Origin: Fimenecus sp045578245
Lineage (GTDB): Bacteria > Bacillota > Clostridia > Oscillospirales > Acutalibacteraceae
NCBI GenBank assembly: GCA_045578245.1
Contig: JAZNJX010000052.1
Coordinates: forward strand, 1-16,783
Direction of reading: 5' to 3'
DNA length: 16,783 nucleotides
Every line of letters starts with the position of its first letter. The stretch's first letter is position 1. The notes beneath the pieces were generated by a model. It made no database searches and was not told where the DNA came from. It saw nothing but the letters and a program-made list of their open reading frames with translations. Both the position numbers and the translations under genes were made by a program. Positions 8,131 through 16,075 of this stretch are shown here, piece after piece.

Positions 8131-8783
8131 TATTTTGCTCCATTCACTGCGAGATAGTTCTTGATACGAGTAACGTTTTCTTCGTTTGCAGGGTCTTCTT
8201 CAAGATACTCGATGATATCGTAAACATCCACAACAGAGTAAACTGGGAAACCGAATTGTTCTTCAATTTCCTGCATAGCACCCTTTTCAGTCTGACCTTT
8301 TTCTTTACGGTCAACCATAATAAATGTTGCAATAACCTTTGTACCTTCAAGGTGCTTGAGAATTTCCATTGATTCACGGATAGCAGTGCCTGCAGTGATT
8401 ACGTCTTCAATAATAACGATTTCTTCGCCTGCTTCTGGAATATATCCAACGAATGTACCTCCTTCACCATGGTCTTTTACTTCCTTACGGTTGAAAAAGA
8501 AAGGTACATTAAGACCATTCTTAGAAAGAGCAACAGCTGCTGAAATTGAAAGGGAAATACCCTTGTAAGCTGGTCCATAAAGCACAGCATCCTTCTTGCC
8601 GAGCTTATCAAAGTAAGCCTTTGCATAGAATTCGCCCATTTTTGTAATCTGGTCACCAGTTTTAATCATACCTGCATTAACAAAGTAAGGGATTTTACGG
8701 CCTGACTTTGCAGTAAAGTCGCCAAACTTCAAAACTCCTGCATCCTGCAAGAATTCAATAAACTCTCTTTTGTAAGCTTCCAT
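8130..8783 (-). CDS. pyrE: Orotate phosphoribosyltransferase PyrE
   Basis: Makes orotidine 5'-phosphate from orotate and PRPP. The 217-residue protein shows the PRPP signature VIIEDVITAGTA (123-134) and the flexible loop NRKEVKDHGEGG (98-109), which carries the catalytic Lys and His. The FVNAG and LYGPAYKG segments fit the orotate site. A clear AGGAGA ribosome binding site lies in the 38-base gap after pyrF, the largest gap among the six downstream genes. Its stop shares TAATG with the pyrB start. Confidence 0.95.
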   Translation of the reverse strand: MEAYKREFIEFLQDAGVLKFGDFTAKSGRKIPYFVNAGMIKTGDQITKMGEFYAKAYFDKLGKKDAVLYGPAYKGISLSISAAVALSKNGLNVPFFFNRKEVKDHGEGGTFVGYIPEAGEEIVIIEDVITAGTAIRESMEILKHLEGTKVIATFIMVDRKEKGQTEKGAMQEIEEQFGFPVYSVVDVYDIIEYLEEDPANEENVTRIKNYLAVNGAK

Positions 8784-8821
8784 AATTCTATCTCCTATCT
8801 GAATTTATTATATAGTATTTC

Positions 8822-9526
8822 TTAGTCGCAGAATTCTGCTACACAACGTTCATAAGCAGCAACAGGGTCAGCTGCAGCAGTGATAGGACGGCCGACAACA
8901 ATGTAGTCTGAGCCTATTTCTTTAGCAGCTGCAGGAGTCATAACACGTTTTTGGTCACCAATATCACCATCAGCAAAACGTACACCTGGAGTGATTGTAA
9001 GGAAGTTCTTATCACAACGGTCGTGTACTTTGCCTGCTTCAAGAGGGGAGCATACGATACCGTCAAGACCTGCATTCTTAGCGGTTTCAGCATAGTGCAT
9101 AACAACTTCGTCAATAGGCTGTTTAATGAGAATATCTCTTTCCATAGTTTCCTGGTCAGTAGATGTAAGCTGAGTAACTGCAATAAGAAGAGGACGTGTA
9201 CCATCAGGACGAGTAAGTCCTTCGATAGCGCCTTGCATCATAGCAGTTGCACCTGCAGCATGAAGGTTAGTGATATCAACATCAAGGTTTGAAAGAACAG
9301 CCATAGCCTTCTTTACTGTGTTAGGAATATCGTGAAGTTTAAGGTCAAGGAAAATCTTATGACCTCTTGCCTTGATTTCTTTTACAATTGATGGACCTTC
9401 TGCATAAAAAAGCTCCATACCAATTTTAACAAAAGGTTTGCGAGTGCACTCTGCGAATTTGTCGAGGAATGCAAATGTTGCTTCAGCAGAAGCAAAGTCA
9501 CAAGCTACAATTACGTCTTTACCCAT
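8822..9526 (-). CDS. pyrF: Orotidine 5'-phosphate decarboxylase PyrF
   Basis: Last step to UMP. The 234-residue protein has the group I catalytic array D61-x-K63-x2-D66 in FLDLKLHDIPNT, D10 in VACDFAS, and the phosphate-binding end TPGVRFADGD and VVGRPI. It begins at TAATG overlapping the pyrD stop, with GGAGGCG as ribosome binding site inside pyrD. It is the short bacterial form, not the longer group III type. Confidence 0.96.
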   Translation of the reverse strand: MGKDVIVACDFASAEATFAFLDKFAECTRKPFVKIGMELFYAEGPSIVKEIKARGHKIFLDLKLHDIPNTVKKAMAVLSNLDVDITNLHAAGATAMMQGAIEGLTRPDGTRPLLIAVTQLTSTDQETMERDILIKQPIDEVVMHYAETAKNAGLDGIVCSPLEAGKVHDRCDKNFLTITPGVRFADGDIGDQKRVMTPAAAKEIGSDYIVVGRPITAAADPVAAYERCVAEFCD

Positions 9527-10437
9527 TATTTTACGCCTCCAATAATTTCATTGAGATTATTAATATCATATTTTTCCATTACCTTAGGAAGGTCGCGGAT
9601 AATGTCGCGACAGGCATAAGGATTTACAAGGTTAGCAGCACCAACTTCAACTGCAGTAGCACCTGCCAACATCATTTCAATTACATCTTCTGCAGTAGAA
9701 ACACCACCCATACCAATTACAGGAATGTTAACTGCGTTTGCTACCTGATATACCATTCTTACAGCCACCGGGAAGATAGCAGGGCCTGAGAAACCACCCA
9801 TTTTGTTAGCAATAACAGGCTTACGTGTGCGAAGATTTATACGCATACCGAGTAATGTGTTGATAAGGCTGATACCATCAGCACCTGCTTCTTCACATGC
9901 CTTTGCGATTGAGACAATGTCCGTAACATTAGGAGAGAGCTTGATGATTACTGGTTTTGTGGTAACTGCTTTAACAGCTTTTGTAACTTCGGCAGCAGCT
10001 TCAGGCTGGGTGCCGAAACTCATACCACCACCATGAACATTAGGGCAGGAAACATTAACTTCAAGCCAACCTACCTGTTCTTCCTTGTCCAATTTTTCGC
10101 ATGTGTAAGCATAGTCCTCTATTGAAAAGCCTGAAACGTTTGCCATAACAGGCTTATTAAAGCAAGCTTTAAGTTTTGGTAATTCTTCAGAAATAACCTT
10201 TTCTACACCTGGATTCTGAAGTCCGACAGCATTAATCATACCGCTATAGCATTCTGCAATACGTGGAGTAGGATTACCAAATCGAGGGTCACGAGTTGTA
10301 CCCTTGAAAGAGAATGTACCAAGTTCGTTTATATCGTAAAGTTCTGCAAATTCATAACCAAATCCGAAAGTACCTGAAGCAGGAATTATTGGGTTAGAAA
10401 GTTCAATACCACAGAGATTAACATTTAAGCTTCCCAT
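9526..10437 (-). CDS. pyrD: Dihydroorotate dehydrogenase catalytic subunit, type 1B (PyrD)
   Basis: Oxidises dihydroorotate to orotate with FMN. The 303-residue chain has the active-site Cys131 in NVSCPN (128-133), which marks class 1 enzymes (class 2 has Ser), plus KLSPN and the FMN-phosphate segment IGMGGV (241-246). The neighbouring pyrK, whose end it overlaps by 13 bases, makes this type 1B: electrons pass through PyrK to NAD. Its GGAGGA ribosome binding site lies in the pyrK coding end. A soluble NAD-linked enzyme suits an anaerobe. Confidence 0.96.
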   Translation of the reverse strand: MGSLNVNLCGIELSNPIIPASGTFGFGYEFAELYDINELGTFSFKGTTRDPRFGNPTPRIAECYSGMINAVGLQNPGVEKVISEELPKLKACFNKPVMANVSGFSIEDYAYTCEKLDKEEQVGWLEVNVSCPNVHGGGMSFGTQPEAAAEVTKAVKAVTTKPVIIKLSPNVTDIVSIAKACEEAGADGISLINTLLGMRINLRTRKPVIANKMGGFSGPAIFPVAVRMVYQVANAVNIPVIGMGGVSTAEDVIEMMLAGATAVEVGAANLVNPYACRDIIRDLPKVMEKYDINNLNEIIGGVK

Positions 10438-11162
10438 AAGATTTCCTCCTTCTTCATAACAGGACCTTCTTTACAGATGCGCTTATAACCGGTGAGAGTC
10501 TTGCATGAGCAACCCATACAAGCACCAAAGCCACAGCCCATACGTTCCTCAAAGCTCATCTGACCTGAGGTAACGGATGTTTTATGAACTGCCTTGAGCA
10601 TAGGTTCTGGACCACAAGTGTAGAAATAGGTATAATCCATATTTTCAAGAACAGTAGTAACAAAACCTTTAACACCATAACTGCCGTCAACTGTTGTTAC
10701 AGTGACATCACATCCAAGGGCTTTAAACTCGCCCTCGTAGAAGATTTCATTTGCTGTATTGAAGCCAAGAATAACTTTAACCTCTTTACCTTGTTCTCTT
10801 AATTTTTTTGCAAGGTTGTACATAGGTGGCACGCCTACACCACCACCAAGAAGAACAGGCTTTTCACCTGCCAAAGTAAGGTCATAACCATTACCAAGTC
10901 CGGTGAGAATGTCAAGTTTTGTACCAGCGACCATTGAAGCCATAGCCTCTGTGCCTTTACCAACTATCTTATAGACAAGTGTAAGCGTTTCATTGTCATA
11001 GTCACAAACTGAGATAGGTCGGCGCAAGAACATCCCATCAAGTTGGATGTTTACAAACTGACCACAATTAGTGATATCAGAAGTATCACCAACAAGAATC
11101 ATTTTATATACAGAATCCGTAAGCGCTTCATTACTACGGATTTCAAAAATACTCTGTTTCAT
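10425..11162 (-). CDS. pyrK: Dihydroorotate dehydrogenase electron transfer subunit PyrK
   Basis: FAD and [2Fe-2S] protein that carries electrons from PyrD to NAD+. The 245-residue chain shows the flavin motif RRPISV (47-52), the NAD-binding GGGVGVPP (106-113), CGPEPML (183-189) and the cluster ligands C210-x4-C215-x2-C218 with C230. All are in the order seen in ferredoxin-reductase-like PyrK. AAAGGAG precedes the ATG. It follows carB after an 87-base gap that contains a strong hairpin (11211-11239). Confidence 0.96.
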   Translation of the reverse strand: MKQSIFEIRSNEALTDSVYKMILVGDTSDITNCGQFVNIQLDGMFLRRPISVCDYDNETLTLVYKIVGKGTEAMASMVAGTKLDILTGLGNGYDLTLAGEKPVLLGGGVGVPPMYNLAKKLREQGKEVKVILGFNTANEIFYEGEFKALGCDVTVTTVDGSYGVKGFVTTVLENMDYTYFYTCGPEPMLKAVHKTSVTSGQMSFEERMGCGFGACMGCSCKTLTGYKRICKEGPVMKKEEILWEA

Positions 11163-11210
11163 AGTTTCTCCTTTACTTTTTAGTATTTAGGGGAACTGTG
11201 CATATTCGCT

Positions 11211-11248
11211 ATAAGGGGAAGGTGTGTCCTTCCCCTTATGAATTTTTT
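11211..11248 (+). terminator. Hairpin between carB and pyrK, terminator-shaped on the antisense strand
   Basis: ATAAGGGGAAGG (11211-11222) and CCTTCCCCTTAT (11228-11239) pair perfectly over 12 bases with a TGTGT loop. On the plus strand GAATTTTTT follows, the form of an intrinsic terminator. Genes here are read on the minus strand, where the hairpin is preceded by A-rich sequence and followed by AGCGAA, so operon transcription should pass. It may stop antisense transcripts or protect or divide the operon mRNA 11 bases past the carB stop. Confidence 0.75.
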
Positions 11249-11249
11249 G

Positions 11250-14200
11250 TTATGCATCAATTGTTGAAATTGTAAGTGTAGTCTCTTCAAGAACATCAAG
11301 GAGAGCATCTACAGTGTCAAGAGATGTGAACATTGTAACATTGTACTCTGTTGCAACCTGACGGAGCTGAGCACCATCATTTGTATTGTGTGAGCCTGGG
11401 TCTTTTGTGTTAATAAAGTAAGCAATATGACCCTGACGTAATGCATCCGGAATCTCGTCACTGCCTTCACTGATTTTAGCAAGTGCATGAGTACGGATAC
11501 CGTTATTTTTAAGGAATGCTGCAGTGCCTGAAGTAGCCTGAATGTTGAAACCAAGCTTGTAGAATCTTCTTATAAGAGGAAGAGCTTCCTCCTTATCCTT
11601 GTCTGCTATTGTGCAGAATACAGTACCATAGTTCTGAAGGTGCATACCTGAAGCCTGAAGTGCTTTATAAACTGCACGAGTTCTTGTACGGTCATAACCG
11701 ATTGCTTCACCAGTAGATTTCATTTCAGGTGAAAGGTAAGCATCAAGCCCACGAATCTTATTGAATGAGAATACAGGAGCCTTAACATACCAACGTTCTT
11801 TTTCATCAGGATAAATGTCGAAGAATCCTTGTTCCTTGAGGCTCTTGCCAAGAATAACTTCAGTTGCAATATCAGCAAGAGAATACCCTGTAGCCTTTGA
11901 AAGGAAAGGAACTGTACGTGATGAACGTGGGTTAACTTCGATAATATAAACATCGTCGTGGTCGTCAACAATGAACTGGATATTGAAAAGACCTACAATG
12001 CCGATACCAAGACCGAGTTTCTTAGCATATTGAAGGATAATACCCTTAACCTTATTTGAGATTGAAAAAGGAGGATATACTGAAATTGAGTCACCTGAGT
12101 GAACACCGGTACGTTCAACAAGTTCCATAATACCAGGAACGAAAACGTCTCTGCCGTCACATATAGCATCGATTTCAACTTCGCGGCCTTGAATGTATTT
12201 ATCAACAAGAACAGGCTTATCTTCGTCGATTTCAACAGCTGTTCTGAGGTAATGACGAAGCTGTTCTTCATTTGCAACAATCTGCATTGCACGACCACCG
12301 AGAACGAATGAAGGACGGACAAGAACAGGGTAGCCGATTTCAGCTGCAGCTGCGATACCATCTTCCATATTAGTTACTGCTTTACCTTTTGCACGAGGAA
12401 TATCAAGTTCATTAAGAAGATTTTCAAATGCATTTCTATCTTCTGCACGGTCAATAGCAGCACAGTCTGTACCGATGATTTTAACGCCACGGTCATGAAG
12501 TGGCTGAGCAAGGTTAATAGCAGTCTGACCACCAAGTGAAGCGATAACGCCTTCAGGCTTTTCAAACTCTACGATGTTCATAACATCTTCCGGAGTAAGA
12601 GGTTCAAAGTAAAGTTTGTCAGCGGTTGTATAGTCAGTTGAAACAGTTTCAGGGTTATTATTGATGATAATAGCCTCATAACCTGCATTTTTGATTGTCA
12701 TAACAGCGTGAACTGTTGAGTAGTCAAATTCAACACCCTGACCGATACGGATCGGACCTGCACCAAGAACGATAATCTTCTTTTTATCAGTCAAGCGAGA
12801 AGTGTTTTCACCTGTGTATGAAGAGTAGAAGTAAGGAATGTATGCATTTGTATGGCATGTGTCAACCATTTTGAATACAGGGAAAAGGTTGTTTTCCTTA
12901 CGAATATTATATACATCCATCTCTTTGCAGTTCCAAAGACGAGCAATGTATTTATCACTAAAGCCCATCTTTTTAGCAGCAGTAAGAGTTTCAATATCTT
13001 TATTTGTACGGAGAGTTTCTTCCATATCAATGATGTTTTTGAAAGCCTGAAGGAAGAAAGGAGTAATCATAGTGATTTCATGAATTTTTTCAATAGAAAC
13101 ACCATGATAGATAAGTTCAGCAATAGCAAAAATGTTGTCAGAACGGAATTCCTTGATGTAATCAAGAAGCTCATCAACACTCATATTGTCAAATTTTGAA
13201 AGGTAAAGGTGATTAGCACCGATTTCAAGAGAACGGATACCCTTAAGAATAGCTTCCTCGAGATTTGAACCGATACCCATGATTTCGCCTGTAGCCTTCA
13301 TCTGAGTTCCCAACTTGTTGGTTGCAGAAGCGAATTTATCAAATGGGAAGCGAGGTAATTTAGCGATAACATAGTCAAGTCTAGGCTCGAATGCTGCATT
13401 TGTATTAGCAATCTGAATATCTTCAAGAGCCATGCCCACAGCAATCTTTGCAGTAACACGAGCAATAGGATAACCTGAAGCTTTTGATGCAAGTGCAGAT
13501 GAACGGGAAACTCGTGGATTAACCTCTATAAGGTAGTATTCTGAAGTATAAGGATTAAGAGCAAACTGAACATTACAGCCACCCTCAATCTTAAGCTCTT
13601 TGATAAGCTTGATTGCAGAATCGTTGAGCATTTTTTCGTCTTCTTTGCTAAGTGTCATAATAGGTGCTACAACACAAGAGTCACCGGTATGAACACCAAC
13701 AGGGTCAATATTTTCCATGCCACAGATTGTGATTGCATGGTCGTTTGAGTCGCGCATAACTTCAAACTCAATTTCTTTATAACCCTTAACAGATTTTTCA
13801 ATAAGAACCTGATGAACAGGTGAAAGGTTGAAAGCATTAACACCGATTTCCATAAGTTCTTCATCGTTGTATGCAAAGCCACCGCCTGTACCACCAAGAG
13901 TGAAGGCAGGACGAAGAACAACCGGATAACCGATACGATTTGCTGCTTCTCTTGCTTCTTCTAATGAATAAGTAATTTCTGAAGGGATAACTGGCTCGCC
14001 AATGGATTCACAAAGTTCTTTGAACATTTCACGGTCTTCTGCACGTTCAATGGAAGCACTTGAAGTACCGAGAAGCTCAACACAGCACTCTTTGAGAATA
14101 CCCTTTTTTTCAAGTTGCATAGCAAGGTTAAGACCTGTCTGACCACCAATGCCTGGAATAATAGCATCAGGACGCTCATGTCGGATAATCTTTGCCACAT

Positions 14201-14417
14201 ATTCGAGAGTTAAAGGTTCCATATATACTTTATCAGCAATAATGGTGTCAGTCATGATTGTTGCAGGGTTGGAGTTGCAAAGAACAACTTCATAGCCTTC
14301 CTCTTTAAGTGCAAGACAAGCCTGAGTACCTGCATAGTCAAATTCGGCAGCCTGGCCAATAACGATAGGACCTGAGCCGATAATAAGAATCTTTTTGATA
14401 TCTGTTCTTTTAGCCAT
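11250..14417 (-). CDS. carB: Carbamoyl-phosphate synthase large subunit CarB
   Basis: Makes carbamoyl phosphate from ammonia, bicarbonate and two ATP. The 1055-residue protein (E. coli 1073) has the duplicated structure intact: first half from IIGSGPIVIGQAAEFDYAG (about 12-30) with ATP-grasp motifs (FTLGGTGGG 172-180, EVNPRVSRSS 298-307), second half from VLGAGPIRIGQ (550-560) with FVLGGRAM (704-711) and EVNPRSSRT (827-835). The allosteric MGS-like domain spans about 930-1055. T962, T965 and K981 match the E. coli T974, T977 and K993 region that binds UMP and IMP, so UMP feedback is plausible. A CAGGAGG ribosome binding site precedes the ATG. Its partner carA is not in this operon. Confidence 0.97.
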   Translation of the reverse strand: MAKRTDIKKILIIGSGPIVIGQAAEFDYAGTQACLALKEEGYEVVLCNSNPATIMTDTIIADKVYMEPLTLEYVAKIIRHERPDAIIPGIGGQTGLNLAMQLEKKGILKECCVELLGTSSASIERAEDREMFKELCESIGEPVIPSEITYSLEEAREAANRIGYPVVLRPAFTLGGTGGGFAYNDEELMEIGVNAFNLSPVHQVLIEKSVKGYKEIEFEVMRDSNDHAITICGMENIDPVGVHTGDSCVVAPIMTLSKEDEKMLNDSAIKLIKELKIEGGCNVQFALNPYTSEYYLIEVNPRVSRSSALASKASGYPIARVTAKIAVGMALEDIQIANTNAAFEPRLDYVIAKLPRFPFDKFASATNKLGTQMKATGEIMGIGSNLEEAILKGIRSLEIGANHLYLSKFDNMSVDELLDYIKEFRSDNIFAIAELIYHGVSIEKIHEITMITPFFLQAFKNIIDMEETLRTNKDIETLTAAKKMGFSDKYIARLWNCKEMDVYNIRKENNLFPVFKMVDTCHTNAYIPYFYSSYTGENTSRLTDKKKIIVLGAGPIRIGQGVEFDYSTVHAVMTIKNAGYEAIIINNNPETVSTDYTTADKLYFEPLTPEDVMNIVEFEKPEGVIASLGGQTAINLAQPLHDRGVKIIGTDCAAIDRAEDRNAFENLLNELDIPRAKGKAVTNMEDGIAAAAEIGYPVLVRPSFVLGGRAMQIVANEEQLRHYLRTAVEIDEDKPVLVDKYIQGREVEIDAICDGRDVFVPGIMELVERTGVHSGDSISVYPPFSISNKVKGIILQYAKKLGLGIGIVGLFNIQFIVDDHDDVYIIEVNPRSSRTVPFLSKATGYSLADIATEVILGKSLKEQGFFDIYPDEKERWYVKAPVFSFNKIRGLDAYLSPEMKSTGEAIGYDRTRTRAVYKALQASGMHLQNYGTVFCTIADKDKEEALPLIRRFYKLGFNIQATSGTAAFLKNNGIRTHALAKISEGSDEIPDALRQGHIAYFINTKDPGSHNTNDGAQLRQVATEYNVTMFTSLDTVDALLDVLEETTLTISTIDA

Positions 14418-14471
14418 TGGTTATTTCCTCCTGAAATTCTTATAGTCTATATTTAAATAAATTTGATGGAT

Positions 14472-15686
14472 TTACTTTTTGTAAACAATTTTTCCGTCAC
14501 ATACTGTGGCAAGGCATCGACCATTAACTTTCCATCCCTCGAATGGAGTTGCTTTGCCCAGCGAAACAAATTCTGCAGGGTCCACAGTGTATTCTTCTTC
14601 GAGGTCCCAGATAGAGTAGTCACAACCAAGCGGAATATTGAAACGCTGTCTTGGATTGATGACCATAAGCTCTACCAGACGATCCATTGTAATAATATCA
14701 GTTTTTACAAGGTAAGTATACATAATTGGGAATGCAGTTTCGATTCCAACCACACCGAAAGCACTCTTTTCAAGACCTCTTGACTTTTCTTCAGCAGAGT
14801 GAGGTGCATGGTCGGTAGCAATCATATCTATTGTACCATCGATGATTCCTTGAACAAGAGCATCACGGTCTTCTTTACTTCTCAAAGGTGGATTCATTTT
14901 GAACCTGCCATCTTCCTGAAGCATTGAGTCATCCATTACAAGATAGTGTGGTCCAGTTTCGCAGGTTATATCTACACCTTCTGCTTTTGCCTTACGGATA
15001 ATGTCCACGCTTTCTTTTGTGGATATATGGCAAACATGGTATTTAACACCAATTTCCTTTACAAGTTCAATATCCCTTGCAATCTGCATCCATTCGCTTT
15101 CGGAACAGATTCCACGATGTCCGTGTTCAGCGGCATAAGCACCATCGTGAATATATCCACCACGAAGAAGTTCGTTAACCTCGCAGTGAGCAACAATTGG
15201 TTTGTTCAATGCTTTTGCTTTTTTCATAGCTTTTCGCATCATTTCATCGGACTGAACACCTCTGCCGTCATCGGAGAAACCGACAACATCCGGCGCCATA
15301 CCATCTAAATCAGCAAGCTGTTCACCCTTTTGTCCAACCGTAATAGAACCATAAGGATATACATGTATGCAAGCAGAATCTTCAATTATATCCCTTTGAA
15401 TTTTAAGATGTTCTATGCTGTCAGGTACAGGGTTTAAGTTGGGCATAGTGCATACAGCAGTGTAGCCACCTCGTGCCGATGCCAAACTTCCTGAAGCTAT
15501 CGTTTCTTTATAAAAAAAACCTGGCTCCCTGAAATGCACATGCACATCACAGAAACCAGGAAAAACTACACAACGTGAAAAATCAACAGCAGAAAAATCA
15601 AATTTAGAAATAGAAATACCAATATCGTCAACAAGGTTAGAACCTAAGGAAGCAGAAGCAATATTTATTTTAGTGTTCGCATTCAT
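14472..15686 (-). CDS. pyrC: Dihydroorotase, type I (PyrC)
   Basis: Closes carbamoyl aspartate to dihydroorotate. The 404-residue length and motifs fit the type I (Bacillus-like) form: zinc ligands H49 and H51 in DVHVHFREPG (47-56), bridging Asp in GFSDDG (near 139), H167 in VAHCE, H220 in VCHIS and the catalytic D292 in TDHAPH (291-296). The residues before the barrel (1-45) are shorter than the usual 50-60-residue beta-sandwich segment, with no LLI(K/R)NG opening. GAAAGGGA lies 7 bases before the ATG, which supports this start. It is the first gene of the pyr operon, preceded by an attenuator-like leader; carB follows after 54 bases. Confidence 0.95.
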   Translation of the reverse strand: MNANTKINIASASLGSNLVDDIGISISKFDFSAVDFSRCVVFPGFCDVHVHFREPGFFYKETIASGSLASARGGYTAVCTMPNLNPVPDSIEHLKIQRDIIEDSACIHVYPYGSITVGQKGEQLADLDGMAPDVVGFSDDGRGVQSDEMMRKAMKKAKALNKPIVAHCEVNELLRGGYIHDGAYAAEHGHRGICSESEWMQIARDIELVKEIGVKYHVCHISTKESVDIIRKAKAEGVDITCETGPHYLVMDDSMLQEDGRFKMNPPLRSKEDRDALVQGIIDGTIDMIATDHAPHSAEEKSRGLEKSAFGVVGIETAFPIMYTYLVKTDIITMDRLVELMVINPRQRFNIPLGCDYSIWDLEEEYTVDPAEFVSLGKATPFEGWKVNGRCLATVCDGKIVYKK

Positions 15687-15705
15687 ATTAATTCCCTTTC
15701 TACTT

Positions 15706-15737
15706 AAAAAATGTCCCGCTCAATAAAATGGCAAGAC
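15706..15737 (-). terminator. Intrinsic terminator (attenuator) in the pyr leader
   Basis: On the minus strand GTCTTGC (15737-15731) pairs with GCGGGAC (15719-15713), 7 pairs including two G-U, around an 11-base loop. ATTTTTT follows (15712-15706). It sits between the promoter and pyrC, so it would end transcription before the operon unless disrupted. Confidence 0.75.
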
Positions 15738-15773
15738 GGATAAATAAGTTGTATGTCGATATAAGGTTTTCAT
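15720..15773 (-). CDS. Possible 17-residue leader peptide of the pyr operon
   Basis: ATG at 15773 opens a frame coding MKTLYRHTTYLSVLPFY and ends with TGA at 15722-15720. The ATG lies about one base from the predicted transcript start (near 15774), so it would be translated without a ribosome binding site, as a leaderless mRNA. The frame crosses the whole 5' arm and loop of the attenuator hairpin and stops at the base before the 3' arm. A ribosome reaching the stop would therefore block the terminator. This is the geometry of the enteric pyrBI attenuator. An 18-codon open frame can occur by chance, so the peptide is a proposal. Confidence 0.35.
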   Translation of the reverse strand: MKTLYRHTTYLSVLPFY

Positions 15774-15780
15774 TTGGATA

Positions 15781-15809
15781 ATTATAACACACGGAGCCAA
15801 ACCTGTCAA
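15781..15809 (-). promoter_or_regulatory. Consensus promoter of the pyr operon
   Basis: On the minus strand a perfect TTGACA (15809-15804), a 17-base spacer and a perfect TATAAT (15786-15781). Predicted start near 15774, giving a leader of about 88 bases before pyrC. Such a strong promoter fits control by a downstream attenuator rather than by weak initiation. Confidence 0.85.
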
Positions 15810-15936
15810 TCGGAATATGGGCAAAAATACAATTATTTCACACTATTTTTTCTAAAAAAGAAAGGTATTTCAGAGGAGTTGCTATCAGAACAACAAAAAT
15901 AAGTATTCTTTAAAATATCTTTCATAGCAAAAATAC

Positions 15937-15965
15937 TTGAAATCTGATAAGTTTTGTAATAGAAT
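15937..15965 (+). promoter_or_regulatory. Promoter of the ECF transporter gene
   Basis: TTGAAA (15937-15942), 17 bases, then TAGAAT (15960-15965). Predicted start near 15972, about 104 bases before the ATG, leaving a structured leader. Confidence 0.7.
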
Positions 15966-15973
15966 TATCGCAG

Positions 15974-16059
15974 TTGTTCAGAAAATTAATGTGGAACAAG
16001 TTATTTTTACGATGATATGAAGGTGTTGTTTGCTCATAAGAGATAACTGCACCTTTTTT
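15974..16059 (+). promoter_or_regulatory. Structured leader with terminator, riboswitch-like
   Basis: TTGTTC (15974-15979) can pair with GAACAA (15994-15999). The same GAACAA can instead pair with TTGTTT (16026-16031), which lies in the 5' arm of the terminator at 16020-16055. The two pairings exclude each other, giving an on/off switch layout. The leader is too short for most large riboswitch classes, and I recognise no known class. Confidence 0.45.
16020..16059 (+). terminator. Intrinsic terminator in the ECF gene leader
   Basis: AAGGTG (16020-16025) pairs with CACCTT (16050-16055) and the stem continues with mismatches through TTGTTT and ATAACT to CTC-ATAA-GAG at the tip. A T-tract (16054-16059) overlaps the base of the stem. 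It lies 17 bases before the start codon, so it should control expression of the gene. Confidence 0.75.
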
Positions 16060-16075
16060 ATAGAGAGGCTCTCAA

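Larger units (their letters stand above)
15687..16075. other. Intergenic control region between divergent pyrC and the ECF gene
   Basis: This 389-base stretch holds no long gene. The left part is the pyr leader and promoter (15687-15809). The right part is the ECF promoter and leader (15937-16075). Between them, 15810-15936 is AT-rich; I see only a loose inverted repeat AAGTATT/AATACTT (15901-15907, 15932-15938) that reaches the ECF -35 box and might bind a regulator. No PyrR-type loop, T-box or known riboswitch was recognised. Confidence 0.6.

Noticed and set aside
8784..8821. TATATAAT before pyrE as an internal promoter
   Set aside because: A -10-like sequence exists in the 38-base gap, but no convincing -35 box lies at the right distance; AT-rich gaps give such matches often.
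8828..8839. Perfect 12-base palindrome GCAGAATTCTGC at the end of pyrF
   Set aside because: It encodes the last residues of PyrF (A-E-F-C) and has no loop or U-tract; probably chance.
8951..9292. Open frame of 113 codons on the plus strand inside pyrF
   Set aside because: It lies wholly opposite a well-conserved gene and the product resembles no protein family; an antisense shadow.
12852..13199. Open frame of 115 codons opposite carB
   Set aside because: Shadow of the intact CarB reading frame with no ribosome binding site or family likeness.
14946..15308. Open frame of 120 codons opposite pyrC
   Set aside because: Same reason: low-complexity Phe/Cys/Asn-rich product complementary to conserved dihydroorotase codons.
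15687..15774. PyrR-binding attenuator in the pyr leader
   Set aside because: I looked for a conserved PyrR-type binding loop and an antiterminator helix; neither is visible, and the leader is shorter than in Bacillus pyr leaders.
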